In this document: one piece after another, positions 25,163-35,400 of the stretch
Numbering within the stretch: the first letter of the stretch is position 1
Layout: every line of letters begins with the position of its first letter
Assembly (NCBI GenBank): GCA_004340125.1
Contig: SLUK01000001.1
Location: forward strand, 186,001-250,000
Origin: Harryflintia acetispora
Lineage (GTDB): Bacteria > Bacillota > Clostridia > Oscillospirales > Ruminococcaceae
Direction of reading: 5' to 3'
Length of the DNA: 64,000 nt
Position numbers and translations under genes: made by a program
Notes under the pieces: model-generated
What the model was told of the DNA's origin: nothing
The model's input: only the letters and a program-made list of their open reading frames with translations
The model's database searches: none

Positions 25163-25864
25163 TCAATTGTTTTGAGGACGCAGACGGCATTTTCCTTCCG
25201 CTTCGTCCCGCTCTTTCAGCAGCTGTGCCAGCACGCTGAAAAATTTTTTCTGCTGATGATCCACACTTCCGCGGTTTATCTGATGCGCCTCAGCATATTT
25301 TCGGATGGACAGGCCCTGCACAAATCTCTCCTGGAAATAATCCTTGTAGTCCCGCAGCACTGTTTTCAGTGCCTTGTTCAGGAAAATCAGATCTTCCTTC
25401 AGCTTGGCAAAATCCTCCCGGCTGATGGCAGCATACCGATTCTCATTCATACAAAAACGGTACTTGCCCAGATCAAAGCGGTAGTTCTCGCAGAGATCTT
25501 TCGCGTACGCATAGTAGGTGGGGGCATTCTGATACACTCTGGAACTATACTCCACGTCCCGATCCCGCTTCTCTTTCCGGATCGGCCCCCGCAGGCCATC
25601 CTCTTCCAGATTTTCGATGACCTCTTCGCTGATGATCATGTTCAGAAGCCGCCTGTATCTGAGCTTCCGTTTGCCGTCCACCTCCACATATCCGGAGAAG
25701 GCCTCTCTGCTCATGGTATAGTACTGGGCCACATCCCCGTAGACGTATGGCCGCAGGATGACTGTCTCCTCACCAGTTTCCAGATCTTTGGCGGTCGTGA
25801 CCAGATAGAACACCTTCCCGTCATACCGGCGGTAGTACCCGGCACGAATTTTTCGGTCTGCCAT
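25163..25864 (-). CDS. DUF1653-like protein with C-terminal sigma-type HTH
   Basis: A 233-aa protein. Residues ~1-75 (AGYYRRYDGKVFYLVTTAKDLETGEETVI region) match the small beta DUF1653 fold. The C-terminal ~50 residues (FVQGLSIRKYAEAHQINRGSVDHQQKKFF) look like a sigma region 4-type helix-turn-helix. It may be a regulator of the mobility module. ATG 25864 follows GGAGGTCTCCTC. Repeat copy 2 lies about 30 nt upstream of the start and a terminator follows the gene. Confidence 0.7.
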   Translation of the reverse strand: MADRKIRAGYYRRYDGKVFYLVTTAKDLETGEETVILRPYVYGDVAQYYTMSREAFSGYVEVDGKRKLRYRRLLNMIISEEVIENLEEDGLRGPIRKEKRDRDVEYSSRVYQNAPTYYAYAKDLCENYRFDLGKYRFCMNENRYAAISREDFAKLKEDLIFLNKALKTVLRDYKDYFQERFVQGLSIRKYAEAHQINRGSVDHQQKKFFSVLAQLLKERDEAEGKCRLRPQNN

Positions 25865-25895
25865 GAGGAGACCTCCTTTCCAAGCCACAGCGGGT

Positions 25896-25916
25896 ATTCT
25901 TTGTTTATGCGGCGCA
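25896..25916 (-). repeat. element repeat, copy 2
   Basis: Read on -, TGCGCCGCATAAACAAAGAAT. Only the 21-nt core is present; the outer GCAG of other copies is missing. It lies just before the DUF1653 gene. Confidence 0.7.
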
Positions 25917-26004
25917 GATTCTATACGATTTATTCGGGAGTTCTGTGTAGCCTTTTAAGGCGTCTTTCTATATCGGGATTTTTCCTTGGAGTCGGACAGT
26001 GGCC

Positions 26005-26324
26005 TTACGGTTCCGTCTCATAGGGCCAGGTGTTGATGCCGCCGAATTCGTAGATGTTGGTGTATCCCAGTTCGGCCAGCGCGGAAGATGCGGTTTTGCT
26101 GCGGTTTCCGCTACGACAGTAGACCAGCACCGTGGAATCCTTCTCGGGGATCACCTCGGCAGCGGTATCCTGATTAATGGCGCCCACCGGCAGCAGCACG
26201 GCGCCGGGGATGTGGCTACTGTCATACTCGTCCTGCTCCAGTACATCCAGGATGATAACCTACTGGATATCCATCATCTCTTTGGCCTCTTCCTGGGTGA
26301 TCTGCTGATAGGCACCGCCGCCGA
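26005..26324 (-). pseudogene. rhodanese-domain protein, broken by an in-frame stop
   Basis: The C-terminal half reads through a rhodanese domain with active-site loop CRSGNRS and a WPYE end. Upstream in the same frame is AYQQITQEEAKEMMD, then a TAG at the point where the family continues with (V)ILDV. The 5' end is lost, with a TGA at about 26330 where the sequence fuses to another gene remnant. Sulfur-transferase function is therefore lost. Its presence near a sulfur-using BREX system is probably coincidence, since it belongs to the GC-rich backbone. Confidence 0.75.
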
Positions 26325-27016
26325 TGGTTCAGGCGAATGGTATAGTAGAGATTTTCGTTGTGCGGAGTCCGCACAACACTACCGTTTGCCTCTTTCCATA
26401 TGATATCCAGAGCCGAACCCGTATAGCAGCAAACGATCACCGTAGGATTATAAAGTTGCAGTTGCTCCAAAAGCCGCTTTGCATCAAAGGCTGCATAGCT
26501 GCGGATCACATCCATGGATGAGTTTTTCCCACCACCGCTTTTTCGGATGTTGACTGCTGCAGCCTGGCGCAAATATATGTTTCCAAAGCTGTCGACTGGC
26601 AAGTCTGGAATATAGGACGCAATGCAATCTGCCGTAGTAGCCGTTAATCCGCAAGTCCAATGTGAGATGCGGCTCCACATCTTTGTGATTTTCTCCCGGC
26701 TCATCAGATAATCTTGTACCAGATCCCAGTCCTTGTCACCACCATATGCCTCCTTCAGTAGAAAAAGCGGGCGGACTTTTTGTGACGGGGAAAATCACTG
26801 CTCCGGGCAGATAACTCCATCGCGAATGAATATATTTGAGCGGTGGTTAATCTCAATCGGGACCGTGCTGTACTCGCTGCTTTCGGAAATATGGCCGTGT
26901 TGCCGCTTCCAGTCGGCAAACAATGCAGTTGCTTTCTGAGCATATTGGTCCTTGCCCTGAAATTCTGTATATTCCATAGCTGCGTGATTCCTCATAGCTC
27001 CATGTTCTTGGGTCAT
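26325..27016 (-). pseudogene. broken hypothetical gene, possibly uracil-DNA-glycosylase-like
   Basis: From ATG 27016 the frame is open to a single TGA at 26795-26797 (after DGVICPEQ). It continues in the same frame as FSPSQKVRPLFLLKEAYGG and on to NPTVIVCCYTGSALDIIW and NENLYYTIRLN. The LFLLKEAYGG stretch recalls uracil-DNA-glycosylase-fold proteins, but the assignment is weak. The 3' end runs into the rhodanese remnant in a different frame, so the C-terminus is missing. One stop plus a truncation makes it a pseudogene. Confidence 0.6.
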
Positions 27017-27104
27017 CAATTTAAGCGTCCATAGTACTTCTCCAATTTTTCATCGCAGATCCGCTCGATCTCCTGCTTTTCCTCCCAGGTCAGCTGTTTC
27101 CGAA
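27016..27104 (-). pseudogene. 3' remnant of an unknown gene at the cargo boundary
   Basis: Only a C-terminal tail is readable (KQLTWEEKQEIERICDEK, then LEKYYGRLN and stop). Its TGA overlaps the next ATG (TGATG), the mark of a former operon. At about 27105 the sequence changes abruptly to AT-rich DNA, which I take as the left border of the BREX cargo. Confidence 0.55.
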
Positions 27105-27259
27105 CTACAGAATCTTATTATTTCTCTGGTATACTTTTAGTTCTTGAAGATTTCATTCCGAACTATTTCTTTTGCTGTATTCACATAATTAAATCTCATT
27201 ATGCAAAGATGAATACAACGAACTTTTTTACATAAAAGGAGGTGAACTTTTCTTCAACT

Positions 27260-28402
27260 TTAGAATCTGGTAACTGAGTTTTCCAATATTTTTCGCAGCA
27301 CATCAATGATTACATCAATATCATTCTCGGAATTATTTTTTCCAAACGACAACCTTATTGTTCCTTTTGCCTTCTCCTCATTCAGTCCAATAGCCTGTAA
27401 TACATGAGATATCTGAGTTTCTTGGCTATTACAGGCAGAGCCGGTAGAAACACAAATTCCCATTAAATCTAATCTATGCAAAAGGGCTTCACCGCTATAG
27501 CCAGGGAACGAAAGGCTTAGATTTCCGGGGATATGTGCCTCGCTCCCATTTCGGGAGAATCGTATATTTGCATTAGATAACCCTACAAGCAATCTGTTTT
27601 CCAGCAAAGCTAAATGTGACGCTATATCTTTCATTGCAGCCACATTCTTTTTTAGTGCAGTGGCCATACCAACTATAGATGCAACATTCTCCGTTCCGGC
27701 TCTCATGTGGTGTTCCTGGCCACCTCCGCTTGCGTATGGCATCAATGGCGTCCCTTTTCGAACATACAGGAAACCTATCCCTTTTGGGCCATTAAACTTA
27801 TGAGCAGAAGCGGAAAGCATATCTACACCAAGCAAATTCACATCTATTTCAATATGCCCAACTGCCTGAACAGCGTCTGTATGAAATATGGCACCATAGG
27901 AATGTGCAACAGTGGCTAAAGCAGAAATATCCTGAATAGAGCCAATCTCGTTGTTTGCTGTCATGATGGACACCAATCGAGTGTCAGAATTGATATATTC
28001 TGACAGAGTTCCGACATTCACTGTGCCAGTACAATCAACAGGGAGATAGGATACAGGATACCCCATACTTTCTATATCAGTACACGGACGCAGAATTGCG
28101 TGATGTTCAATGACTGAAGTTATGAAAGCGTGTTTGGTAGAGCCCGAAAATGCGGTTCCTTTTATGGCCCAGTTGTTGCTCTCTGTACCACCCGAGGTGA
28201 AAAATATTTCTTCGGGTTCAGCGCCGATACATTGAGCAATTGTTTCTCTCGAGTTCTTTAGTGCTTTTTTCGCCGTTCTCGCAAATGAGTAAGGTTGTGA
28301 AGCATTACCATACTCTCCTAAAAGATATGGCTTCATTGCCTCAAAAGCATCCATATCCAATTGTGTTGTAGCTGCATTGTCAGCATAAATGAATCGCTTC
28401 AC
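27260..28402 (-). CDS. cysteine desulfurase (IscS/NifS/DndA-like) of the BREX operon
   Basis: PLP-dependent enzyme that moves sulfur from cysteine to an acceptor as a persulfide. The 380-aa protein shows the N-terminal YADNAATTQ motif, TSGGTESNN, the PLP lysine in SASAHKFNGPKG (K202) and the catalytic Cys in TGSACNSQE (C324). It is the last gene of the leftward BREX operon, 9 nt after a small CxxC protein. Chromosomal IscS for housekeeping Fe-S work would not usually sit in such an operon, so I infer that it feeds sulfur to BrxP, as DndA feeds DndC in phosphorothioation systems. Confidence 0.93.
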   Translation of the reverse strand: MKRFIYADNAATTQLDMDAFEAMKPYLLGEYGNASQPYSFARTAKKALKNSRETIAQCIGAEPEEIFFTSGGTESNNWAIKGTAFSGSTKHAFITSVIEHHAILRPCTDIESMGYPVSYLPVDCTGTVNVGTLSEYINSDTRLVSIMTANNEIGSIQDISALATVAHSYGAIFHTDAVQAVGHIEIDVNLLGVDMLSASAHKFNGPKGIGFLYVRKGTPLMPYASGGGQEHHMRAGTENVASIVGMATALKKNVAAMKDIASHLALLENRLLVGLSNANIRFSRNGSEAHIPGNLSLSFPGYSGEALLHRLDLMGICVSTGSACNSQETQISHVLQAIGLNEEKAKGTIRLSFGKNNSENDIDVIIDVLRKILENSVTRF

Positions 28403-28411
28403 AATCCCACC

Positions 28412-28609
28412 TCACTCAAACAATTTACATCCTTCTTCTTTGAACTCCTCAATTTTCTCAAGGAGCTCCTCGACAGTACATCCCAGATACTCAGCAAGGC
28501 AATCCATACAGTAGAAATTCTCTATATCTTCACCCAAAAGTTTTTTGTTGATGCCAACGGTATTTTTGCTGAGGTCCCTTTGTCCACAAATAATGCAATC
28601 AGTTCTCAT
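28412..28609 (-). CDS. small CxxC/CxxC protein between brxL and the desulfurase
   Basis: A 65-aa protein with two Cys pairs (CIICGQ near residue 5 and CMDC near 34), then a helical EELLEKIEEFKEEG tail. It is probably a zinc-ribbon or possibly a sulfur/Fe-S carrier. The start overlaps the brxL 3' end by 11 nt, and it ends 9 nt before the cysteine desulfurase, so it is firmly inside the operon. I do not know a name for it; an adaptor or sulfur relay between desulfurase and BrxP is a guess. Confidence 0.75.
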   Translation of the reverse strand: MRTDCIICGQRDLSKNTVGINKKLLGEDIENFYCMDCLAEYLGCTVEELLEKIEEFKEEGCKLFE

Positions 28610-30050
28610 ATGAAATCTCCTTCAGCGAGAAGGAAGGCACATCCTTACCCTTGAACTCTACATCAAGAATCCCAAGTTGCCGTTTAATGATTTTCCGCAT
28701 ACGAACAGCAGGCCGGAGGCAATACTGTTGGAATCTCTTGGGGTTAATATCCTGTGCGCTACGCACATTCGGGAACAAAAGCTTCAGATATGCTGTAGCA
28801 ATCCGCTTTACGGCTTCTGTGTCACGAGTGTCTGCCCTATCTGGAACATCAACGATTTGATCTACGATAGCTCTGTAGCTGACATCATTGCGAAGCTCGT
28901 GCAAAATGGTGCAGAAGTATTCTGAATTCAACGCCCAGCCGGACAGTTTCAAATCATCATTCATTCTCGGTATATCCCAACCCTTGATGAAACCATGGAT
29001 TCGGTCTACCAATGCACTTTCTTGAAATAGTGAGGGCAGCTCGGAGAACATATTCTGCCACTCATCCATATTATTCTGTGCGATGTTACCCAGGAAGATG
29101 ATGCCCGCATCAGATTTCCCCTCGTAACCGCCAATGTTAAACTGTCCATACTCCATATATCCCTGCATAATGGATCGCATTTCATTTACATCGCCGAACT
29201 GTACCAACTTTACCTCATCGATTGCAATAAAGTCATGTCCGGTGACAAAGCCAGGAGTCTTCCGAGCGGTATCATAAAACATTTTTGCCCGAGTTACCTT
29301 TCCGCCATCTGTTAAAAGACCATATTTACTCACATGACCAAATACATAGGACTTACCAGTTCCTTTCGGAGCCAGCTCAATTAGATTAAGACGCTTTTCT
29401 ACAAAAGGCAGAATGCGAGTTAGCATCGAAAGTTTTTGTTCTTCACTTTCGTATCCACCGGCATTGTAGTCAATTGCCCCCAACAGTACATCTATCCATT
29501 CGGAAGTTGTAAATTCATTTCGCACATCCTTATAGTAATCAAGATCGATGGTATAAGGGCAGAAATTTGTAAACCCCGTAAGACGAATTTTCCCTGGAAT
29601 TTTAGGCTTCACAGTGTCATCAGGAGGACGATAGCCAAGTTCGACTACACCCCAAACCTCCTGTCCGCTGACCAGTTCTCCACGGTATTGGTCCCATACG
29701 GACACATCAATCATGGTTTCCTTGTTTGTTAACCCAAAGTCAGGCAACGAAAATGTTATTTCTCCTGTTTTGATGCTAATATCCACAGAAATTTTCGTGA
29801 GAATTTTGACACGCTCATTGTCGTTAATGATTCTATCTTTAATCCTGATCCATTCTTCTTTATTTGGAAGATAGGTGTGGATGAAATCCGTGAGCTCGTC
29901 TATATCCAGATTCCCTTCATCATCTGCAAACTTTTTAAGCAGCCAGTCTCTCAAAAACGATGGCAAACCCAACGCAGAAAAGAAGTTGCTTTTCTTCAAA
30001 TCCTTGTAGACAACCATTTCATCGAAACAATCTCTAAGTTTTTCTGTCAC
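28599..30050 (-). CDS. brxL: BREX protein BrxL, short form without Lon protease domain
   Basis: AAA+ DNA-binding component of BREX. The 483-aa protein has Walker A APKGTGKS at residues 227-234, Walker B DFIAIDEV about 50 residues later, and the FIGHxSKYG-like stretch after Walker A that is typical of BrxL. Classical type 1 BrxL is nearer 680 aa with a C-terminal Lon-like protease part. Here the protein stops at the start of that region, and no Ser-Lys dyad segment is present. The frame is intact with a gene overlapping its end, so the short form looks natural rather than broken. Confidence 0.88.
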   Translation of the reverse strand: MTEKLRDCFDEMVVYKDLKKSNFFSALGLPSFLRDWLLKKFADDEGNLDIDELTDFIHTYLPNKEEWIRIKDRIINDNERVKILTKISVDISIKTGEITFSLPDFGLTNKETMIDVSVWDQYRGELVSGQEVWGVVELGYRPPDDTVKPKIPGKIRLTGFTNFCPYTIDLDYYKDVRNEFTTSEWIDVLLGAIDYNAGGYESEEQKLSMLTRILPFVEKRLNLIELAPKGTGKSYVFGHVSKYGLLTDGGKVTRAKMFYDTARKTPGFVTGHDFIAIDEVKLVQFGDVNEMRSIMQGYMEYGQFNIGGYEGKSDAGIIFLGNIAQNNMDEWQNMFSELPSLFQESALVDRIHGFIKGWDIPRMNDDLKLSGWALNSEYFCTILHELRNDVSYRAIVDQIVDVPDRADTRDTEAVKRIATAYLKLLFPNVRSAQDINPKRFQQYCLRPAVRMRKIIKRQLGILDVEFKGKDVPSFSLKEISYEN

Positions 30051-30062
30051 GAGTATCCCTCC

Positions 30063-32393
30063 TTACAGAATGTTCTTTTCGCTGCCGCTTTCCTTCTTTA
30101 CTTTTAGAGGCAGGGCAGTGGCCACAGGCATTCCACCAGCAAGTACATCTACGCTGTATGTTTTGGCACGGCGGATTTCGGTCATCTCTTCTACAACATA
30201 GAAATTATCATCAATTGGCTTTGCTTCATAGACATGACCATCTATTACAACACTGACATCTACTAACTTTTCAGTAGAGAATACTTTAATTGCAGCTCTC
30301 TTGCGGAAGCTGACAGTGATTTCGGGGATACCAATAAACAGCGCCGTAGAATCAATCGGCATTATTTTCACTTCAATAGCGGTGTTAAGATACGAAATCT
30401 CAATAATTGGAACAGCAATTTCCTCCAATGTTGCTCCACCATGAGCCTCAACATTGGCTTTCCGGCTTCCTTTGAAGCGGTCATAATTAGCAAGTGCCCA
30501 GAAATCTTCCGCATCAGTAGCACTAGCTGGTCTTTCATCAACCTCGCTTTTAGGGCAGCATCTTCCAGAGTGCTTTCCGTTTGATTCCATTTCCCACAGA
30601 TTTTCAGTCTCATGAATGACTGCAAGTCTACTGGAACCATGGTCTGCAATTAAGATGGCCTTTTGGTAGTCTCCGTTTGTGAGGTTTGTTTTGATTTTCT
30701 TTAGAAGTTCATCAATCAGCTCCAGTTCACGAATCAAATGAATGGGGAGCTTTCTATCCTCACGACTATAATCATATCCTTCTTCACCGTGATGCTTGAT
30801 TTTATCTATTTTATCAACAGTAATAATCGGGAACTGTTCTGTGGATAACACATCCCAAAATTCTTTATTCCGGCTCGTAATGGAGGGAAGTTCACATCTG
30901 CACACTGTAACTTTCGCCATCAATTCAAGGGTGTGACATCTGGACAGAATGTAACCAAGATATTCAACACCCATTGCATCAGTGAAATAGGTCTGAGCAT
31001 TTGTTACATCAATTCCTTCAATTACAGAACTCCGGGGCTGAAGAATGATATTATAATCTCTATCGACTGCCTGCTTTTCAACGACCTCCATAAAGTTCGG
31101 AAAAATCTTGTTGACAACCTTTTGATATTTATACTCTTGGAAATAGTTATCAAGCAATTCGTTTTTGAAACGGTATGGTGTCAGGTAAGCTCGAAGGTCA
31201 GGATAGACGTGCCCCAATATACTAAAAAGTTCAGCTCTTTCAAAGTCTTCACTGTACCTATCCAGCAACTTGAAAATAAGCTCTTTTTCCTGAATGGTAT
31301 TGTCTGTTAGATAGTAGAGCGCATACTTTCCCTTGCTTTGGACAATCTTACAGAAATTATTAACTTCATCGAGTGGGTTGCCAATGGCATTCAAATGTGC
31401 TTTTCTGCGATCGTATATGGACGCAAATATACTATCTGTTGGCTCGACTTCTAAAATAGTGCGATACAAATTGTGTACGAGCCCCACAGGGGAAGAAGCT
31501 GCCTCTACTACCTTGTTTAAGTACGAATCGTTGCCCGCATGGAACAGTTTAAGCCCAATAAAGTACAACCAAAGCCACTTTTTGTCTGCACTCTTCTGCT
31601 GGTAGGTGGAGATAACAATATCCAGATTGTAAATACTCCCTATTTTTGCAGAAATGAGTTGTTGCCACGAAGGGTGTACTTGAAATTCTGTCAGGGCATA
31701 CTGCCACTCTTCTTTGCTGCCATAACCTTCTGCCAATCCAGCTGTCATTCCATCCAGGTGGCACAAAACCTCATAAGGATTCTTCAGGTCTGAGATTGTA
31801 TAGAGAGAAAATGGATAACTGTCTTTGCTTTTGTGGGTTTCGATGTATAGCACTTCTGCAGTAGTTGATTCCACTGCCTTTGCTATGCCTCGAAGCCCTT
31901 TTACCGTTGCACTTTTATCCGTAAGTTTGATGCCTTCTTCAGTAAAAACAAGTCTTGGCCGAACAGATTTTTCGCCACCCAAAATACAAACTTTTCCGTC
32001 AAGACGCCGGTCATTATTGATAAGGATACGCAGGTATTCAGCGCACTGAAAAGTGAGAATAACCGCATGACCTGCAATACTCATGGATAGAAGTTCTTTT
32101 AATTCTTGCACCAATGCCTTTTCGCCTTTCAACATGAAGAAACTCGAAACTTCACTGATGAAAAAACTGTTGTTTTCATTGGCAAGACGCTCAAGAATAT
32201 TTGAGATTATAGGAAATTCGTCTGCTTTACAAAACTCCGTGTCGGAAGCACACAAAAAGACATTCTGTGGCAATTTGTAATGGAGTATGATAGCGTCCAA
32301 ATCCACCTTGTTTTGAACATCGACAATAAGAGGTTCGACATTATCCTTCTTCAGATAACGGTCAATTTTTTTAATGACTTCCTGAATGGTCAT
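30063..32393 (-). CDS. pglZ: BREX phosphatase-fold protein PglZ
   Basis: PglZ is the one component shared by all BREX types; it has an alkaline-phosphatase-like fold. The 776-aa protein has the metal-site motif ADHGSSR starting at residue 583 and the later EAHGGATLEEIAVP motif (about 649-662). The C-terminal ~100 residues are beta-rich. It lies 12 nt upstream of brxL and 11 nt downstream of the brxC-like gene, so all three are one transcript. It matches the type 4 arrangement. Confidence 0.93.
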   Translation of the reverse strand: MTIQEVIKKIDRYLKKDNVEPLIVDVQNKVDLDAIILHYKLPQNVFLCASDTEFCKADEFPIISNILERLANENNSFFISEVSSFFMLKGEKALVQELKELLSMSIAGHAVILTFQCAEYLRILINNDRRLDGKVCILGGEKSVRPRLVFTEEGIKLTDKSATVKGLRGIAKAVESTTAEVLYIETHKSKDSYPFSLYTISDLKNPYEVLCHLDGMTAGLAEGYGSKEEWQYALTEFQVHPSWQQLISAKIGSIYNLDIVISTYQQKSADKKWLWLYFIGLKLFHAGNDSYLNKVVEAASSPVGLVHNLYRTILEVEPTDSIFASIYDRRKAHLNAIGNPLDEVNNFCKIVQSKGKYALYYLTDNTIQEKELIFKLLDRYSEDFERAELFSILGHVYPDLRAYLTPYRFKNELLDNYFQEYKYQKVVNKIFPNFMEVVEKQAVDRDYNIILQPRSSVIEGIDVTNAQTYFTDAMGVEYLGYILSRCHTLELMAKVTVCRCELPSITSRNKEFWDVLSTEQFPIITVDKIDKIKHHGEEGYDYSREDRKLPIHLIRELELIDELLKKIKTNLTNGDYQKAILIADHGSSRLAVIHETENLWEMESNGKHSGRCCPKSEVDERPASATDAEDFWALANYDRFKGSRKANVEAHGGATLEEIAVPIIEISYLNTAIEVKIMPIDSTALFIGIPEITVSFRKRAAIKVFSTEKLVDVSVVIDGHVYEAKPIDDNFYVVEEMTEIRRAKTYSVDVLAGGMPVATALPLKVKKESGSEKNIL

Positions 32394-32404
32394 TTTGCAC
32401 CTCC

Positions 32405-35400
32405 TTAATTCCCTTTGATGATCTCCATGCCAACAACCATGTTATCCCGAATGAGGTCCTTTAGATACTTCTTCACATCAGCAATATCCATTTCATCAAT
32501 CTTGGCAAGGGCACGGTCACAACCGCCCTGATTGTATTTTGCTTCCGCCATCTGACGAAGCTTCTTTTCAATCTCAGGAAGGCCAAACCAATCAAACGGC
32601 TCTGCTGTGATGTGAGAGTCAAGATAATCTTTCACTTCCTGAATATCCGTCAGCATGACAGAATAACTTCCAATAATGCTGCCCTGGAACGCTTTATCCA
32701 AAGCTGCGGCATCATCCAGCAAATCAAAGAATTTTGCAGAATCAAAGTACTCCATTGCACGGTCAATTGACTGCTCATCAGCCTTTGGACGATTGACAGC
32801 GCCGAATGCGGCTTTTGCTTTCGCTACCTCGCTGTCTGGAACAAGACACAAAATGGGCATCTTATGTTTTTTCGACCAATCCCGGGGAGACTCTGTTCGG
32901 GTTTTCTCTCTCCACAGCTTCTTTAACTGCGTATTCTTCTGTCCCTCTTTGTAGGCGGCAACTTTGGCCTCGACCTGGTTCAAATAGTCCGCTTTTTCGT
33001 AGGTGAACGAGCCGGCAGGCATTGTGGCAAATACTTCCTTAATTTCATCGTCCGACAGATCATCAAGATAGTATCCGCATACACGCTTAAACAAATCAAC
33101 CTGGTTATTATAGAAATTGCGGAATGTGCTTTCATTAGTCTGAACGAGTTCCAAGAAGGTTTGCTTCTGGGAATCCAACAGAGTCCCGGCTTTTTTCAGG
33201 GTATAGAGCATCCCAAGGAATGACCCCAACTCATCGAGATAGTTTTTTGCAGCCGCATAGGAGATGCGAATATATCCACACTTGTCACACCATTCCCGTA
33301 TGGTCGCATCATAAGAGATGCTTTTAGAGATAATCTTATTGCTTTCTACAATAATTTGATACTCCAGAATAACCTCACGGATTTTCTGTTGTGCGGTTTC
33401 GACATTCCACACCCAGTTTGCTGCATCTGCATCAAACTTTTTGCGAAGGACATTGATGTATTGACCTCCATCGCCGACCGTTTGAGCAAGGGAGACAAGA
33501 GTACCATTTTCAAAAATTTCAAGGTAGGCAGCCATGCCTTGGGTACACTTCTCTTTGGTCAAAATGCTTTGCAAATCATTTGCAGCATTTCCATTGGTGA
33601 GGGCAAGATTTCCGATTGCCGTGGCAATATCGCTGTCCGTCGTCCCGGCTCCCATGTTATTACTGTTGGCAATCCCGCAGAAAGAATCGATGATTTCAGA
33701 CAGCACAGCGGTTTCTGTTTGAAGCGTCTCTTTCTCAAGAATGTACTTCAAGGTCCAAATCGGGAACGAGAACTCCTTCATCTTACTGCGGATGCGTTCT
33801 CTTGTGTTCGGAACAGAGGTACACATATTGAGCGGAATACCAAATGCTACAGAAGTAATTTCATTGAAAGCCTTCTCTGCCGGGGTAATCGCAACAATAT
33901 ACTTGTCCTTGTAACGAGGATTTGGTGTAATTTCGAGACGAATGACCTCATCAATCATTTCCTTGAGCTTGTTGACATTCAAAACATCGTTGGTAAGTGT
34001 ATCGCTCCAGCTATATGTTCCGGAAGCGTACTCTTTAAGTACAAAGCCCAAAATAAATGCAGACAGATTACATGGCATAAAACCGTAGGGTGCAGCCTTC
34101 AAAACATCATAAATTTTCTTAATTGATACACGGCCACCGCCGTTTTGGAAGCCATCATTTATGATTCCATCAACGCACAACTTGATTTTGGAAATCAAAA
34201 GATGAGGGTTGGAAATCCAGTATTCAGGCACCTTCCATGCACCATCAAGAGCGATTTCCAACTTTGTGGTAGGATTGCCAGACTGGAAAGTTCCGGCAGT
34301 TTTCTCGTTGAAAGCACACTCAACACCTTGCTTCAGGTTGCTTGGTGTATACATATTGGCGATTACATTGTAAGAACCCTCAAGACAGGACACAAATTTT
34401 TTCTTGTTGATTTCTGCGAGAAGCCCATACAGAGCGTCAAGCGTAGTGGCCCGCTCACCATCCGGCTTATCGGCGGTGTGAACCATAAACTCACCAGCAA
34501 CAATGCGGGTTTTCCATTTTTTCAAAGAATCCTTCGCATTGTTGGCGTATTGAGTTGCCAATGTATTATCCTTGCCCTGCTGGGACATAGACAGTGCCAT
34601 ATCGTGACGGTAAACGCCATAGCCATCCGCTCCGAACGGGGTTCGGCTGGCATCAATGAAAATCATGTTGTAGGTTCCAGTAGAAAGGGCATCATGGATT
34701 TTCTTACCCAGGACAACGCTTTCGGCATCATCTTTTGCAAAACACACTACGGCAACAATTTTGTTTTCATACTTTTCTTCCGTGTTGCGAAGTTGCTTGA
34801 TCGTAGAATCGAAGTCGGAAGCAGAAACAAAGCGCAGCTCATAGCGAAGCTTCAGGGCACCTCCAAGGGTAATAGCGTCAACGATTCGAGTCCTATCAGC
34901 GAGTTCCTCCGTAATAAAAGCAGAAGTGCTTTTTTGGTCAATTTGCTTTTCAAAAGGCGTTACATCAATTTCATCCTCATGGTTGTAGGCTGCATACTGC
35001 GATTTTCCACCGCCGAGGGACTTGGAGAACAGCACTTTCTCTCGAACAAGCTGCTCAGCACATCTCGCTGCAGAGCCTTCCATATCGGTCCCTTCAAACG
35101 CATTGTCGAGATTTTTTTCATTGGGAATAAACAGTTCAACAGAGTCGCCGGCGTATTGGGAAATTGCCTGCAACAGAAGAACCGTTTTCAAAACTCGTTT
35201 TTGGTCAGAATCAAGTCGCTGATTTCCGGCACGGTTATAGTAGTCGAGAATGGAGCGAATATCATGTGCCAGATATTCCTTGCCTTTGTCATAGAAGAAT
35301 TCCCAAAGCATATCAACAGAGAGTAGCGGGTTATCATCCTCCGGCCCGAAATTGTCAATAAACCATTGGAAGCCCTTGATTTCATCGCCACGGTCATTCT

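Noticed and set aside
26795..26797. TGA read as selenocysteine or recoded Trp
   Set aside because: No SECIS-like hairpin was apparent, many normal genes here end in TGA, and the gene is also truncated, so a nonsense mutation is the simpler reading.
27260..28402. Housekeeping IscS of an isc/suf operon
   Set aside because: No iscU, iscR or thiI neighbour; it is embedded in the AT-rich BREX operon inside a mobile element.
34145..35326. 393-codon open frame on + opposite brxC
   Set aside because: No start signal and random-looking composition; brxC on - is continuous and has Walker motifs.
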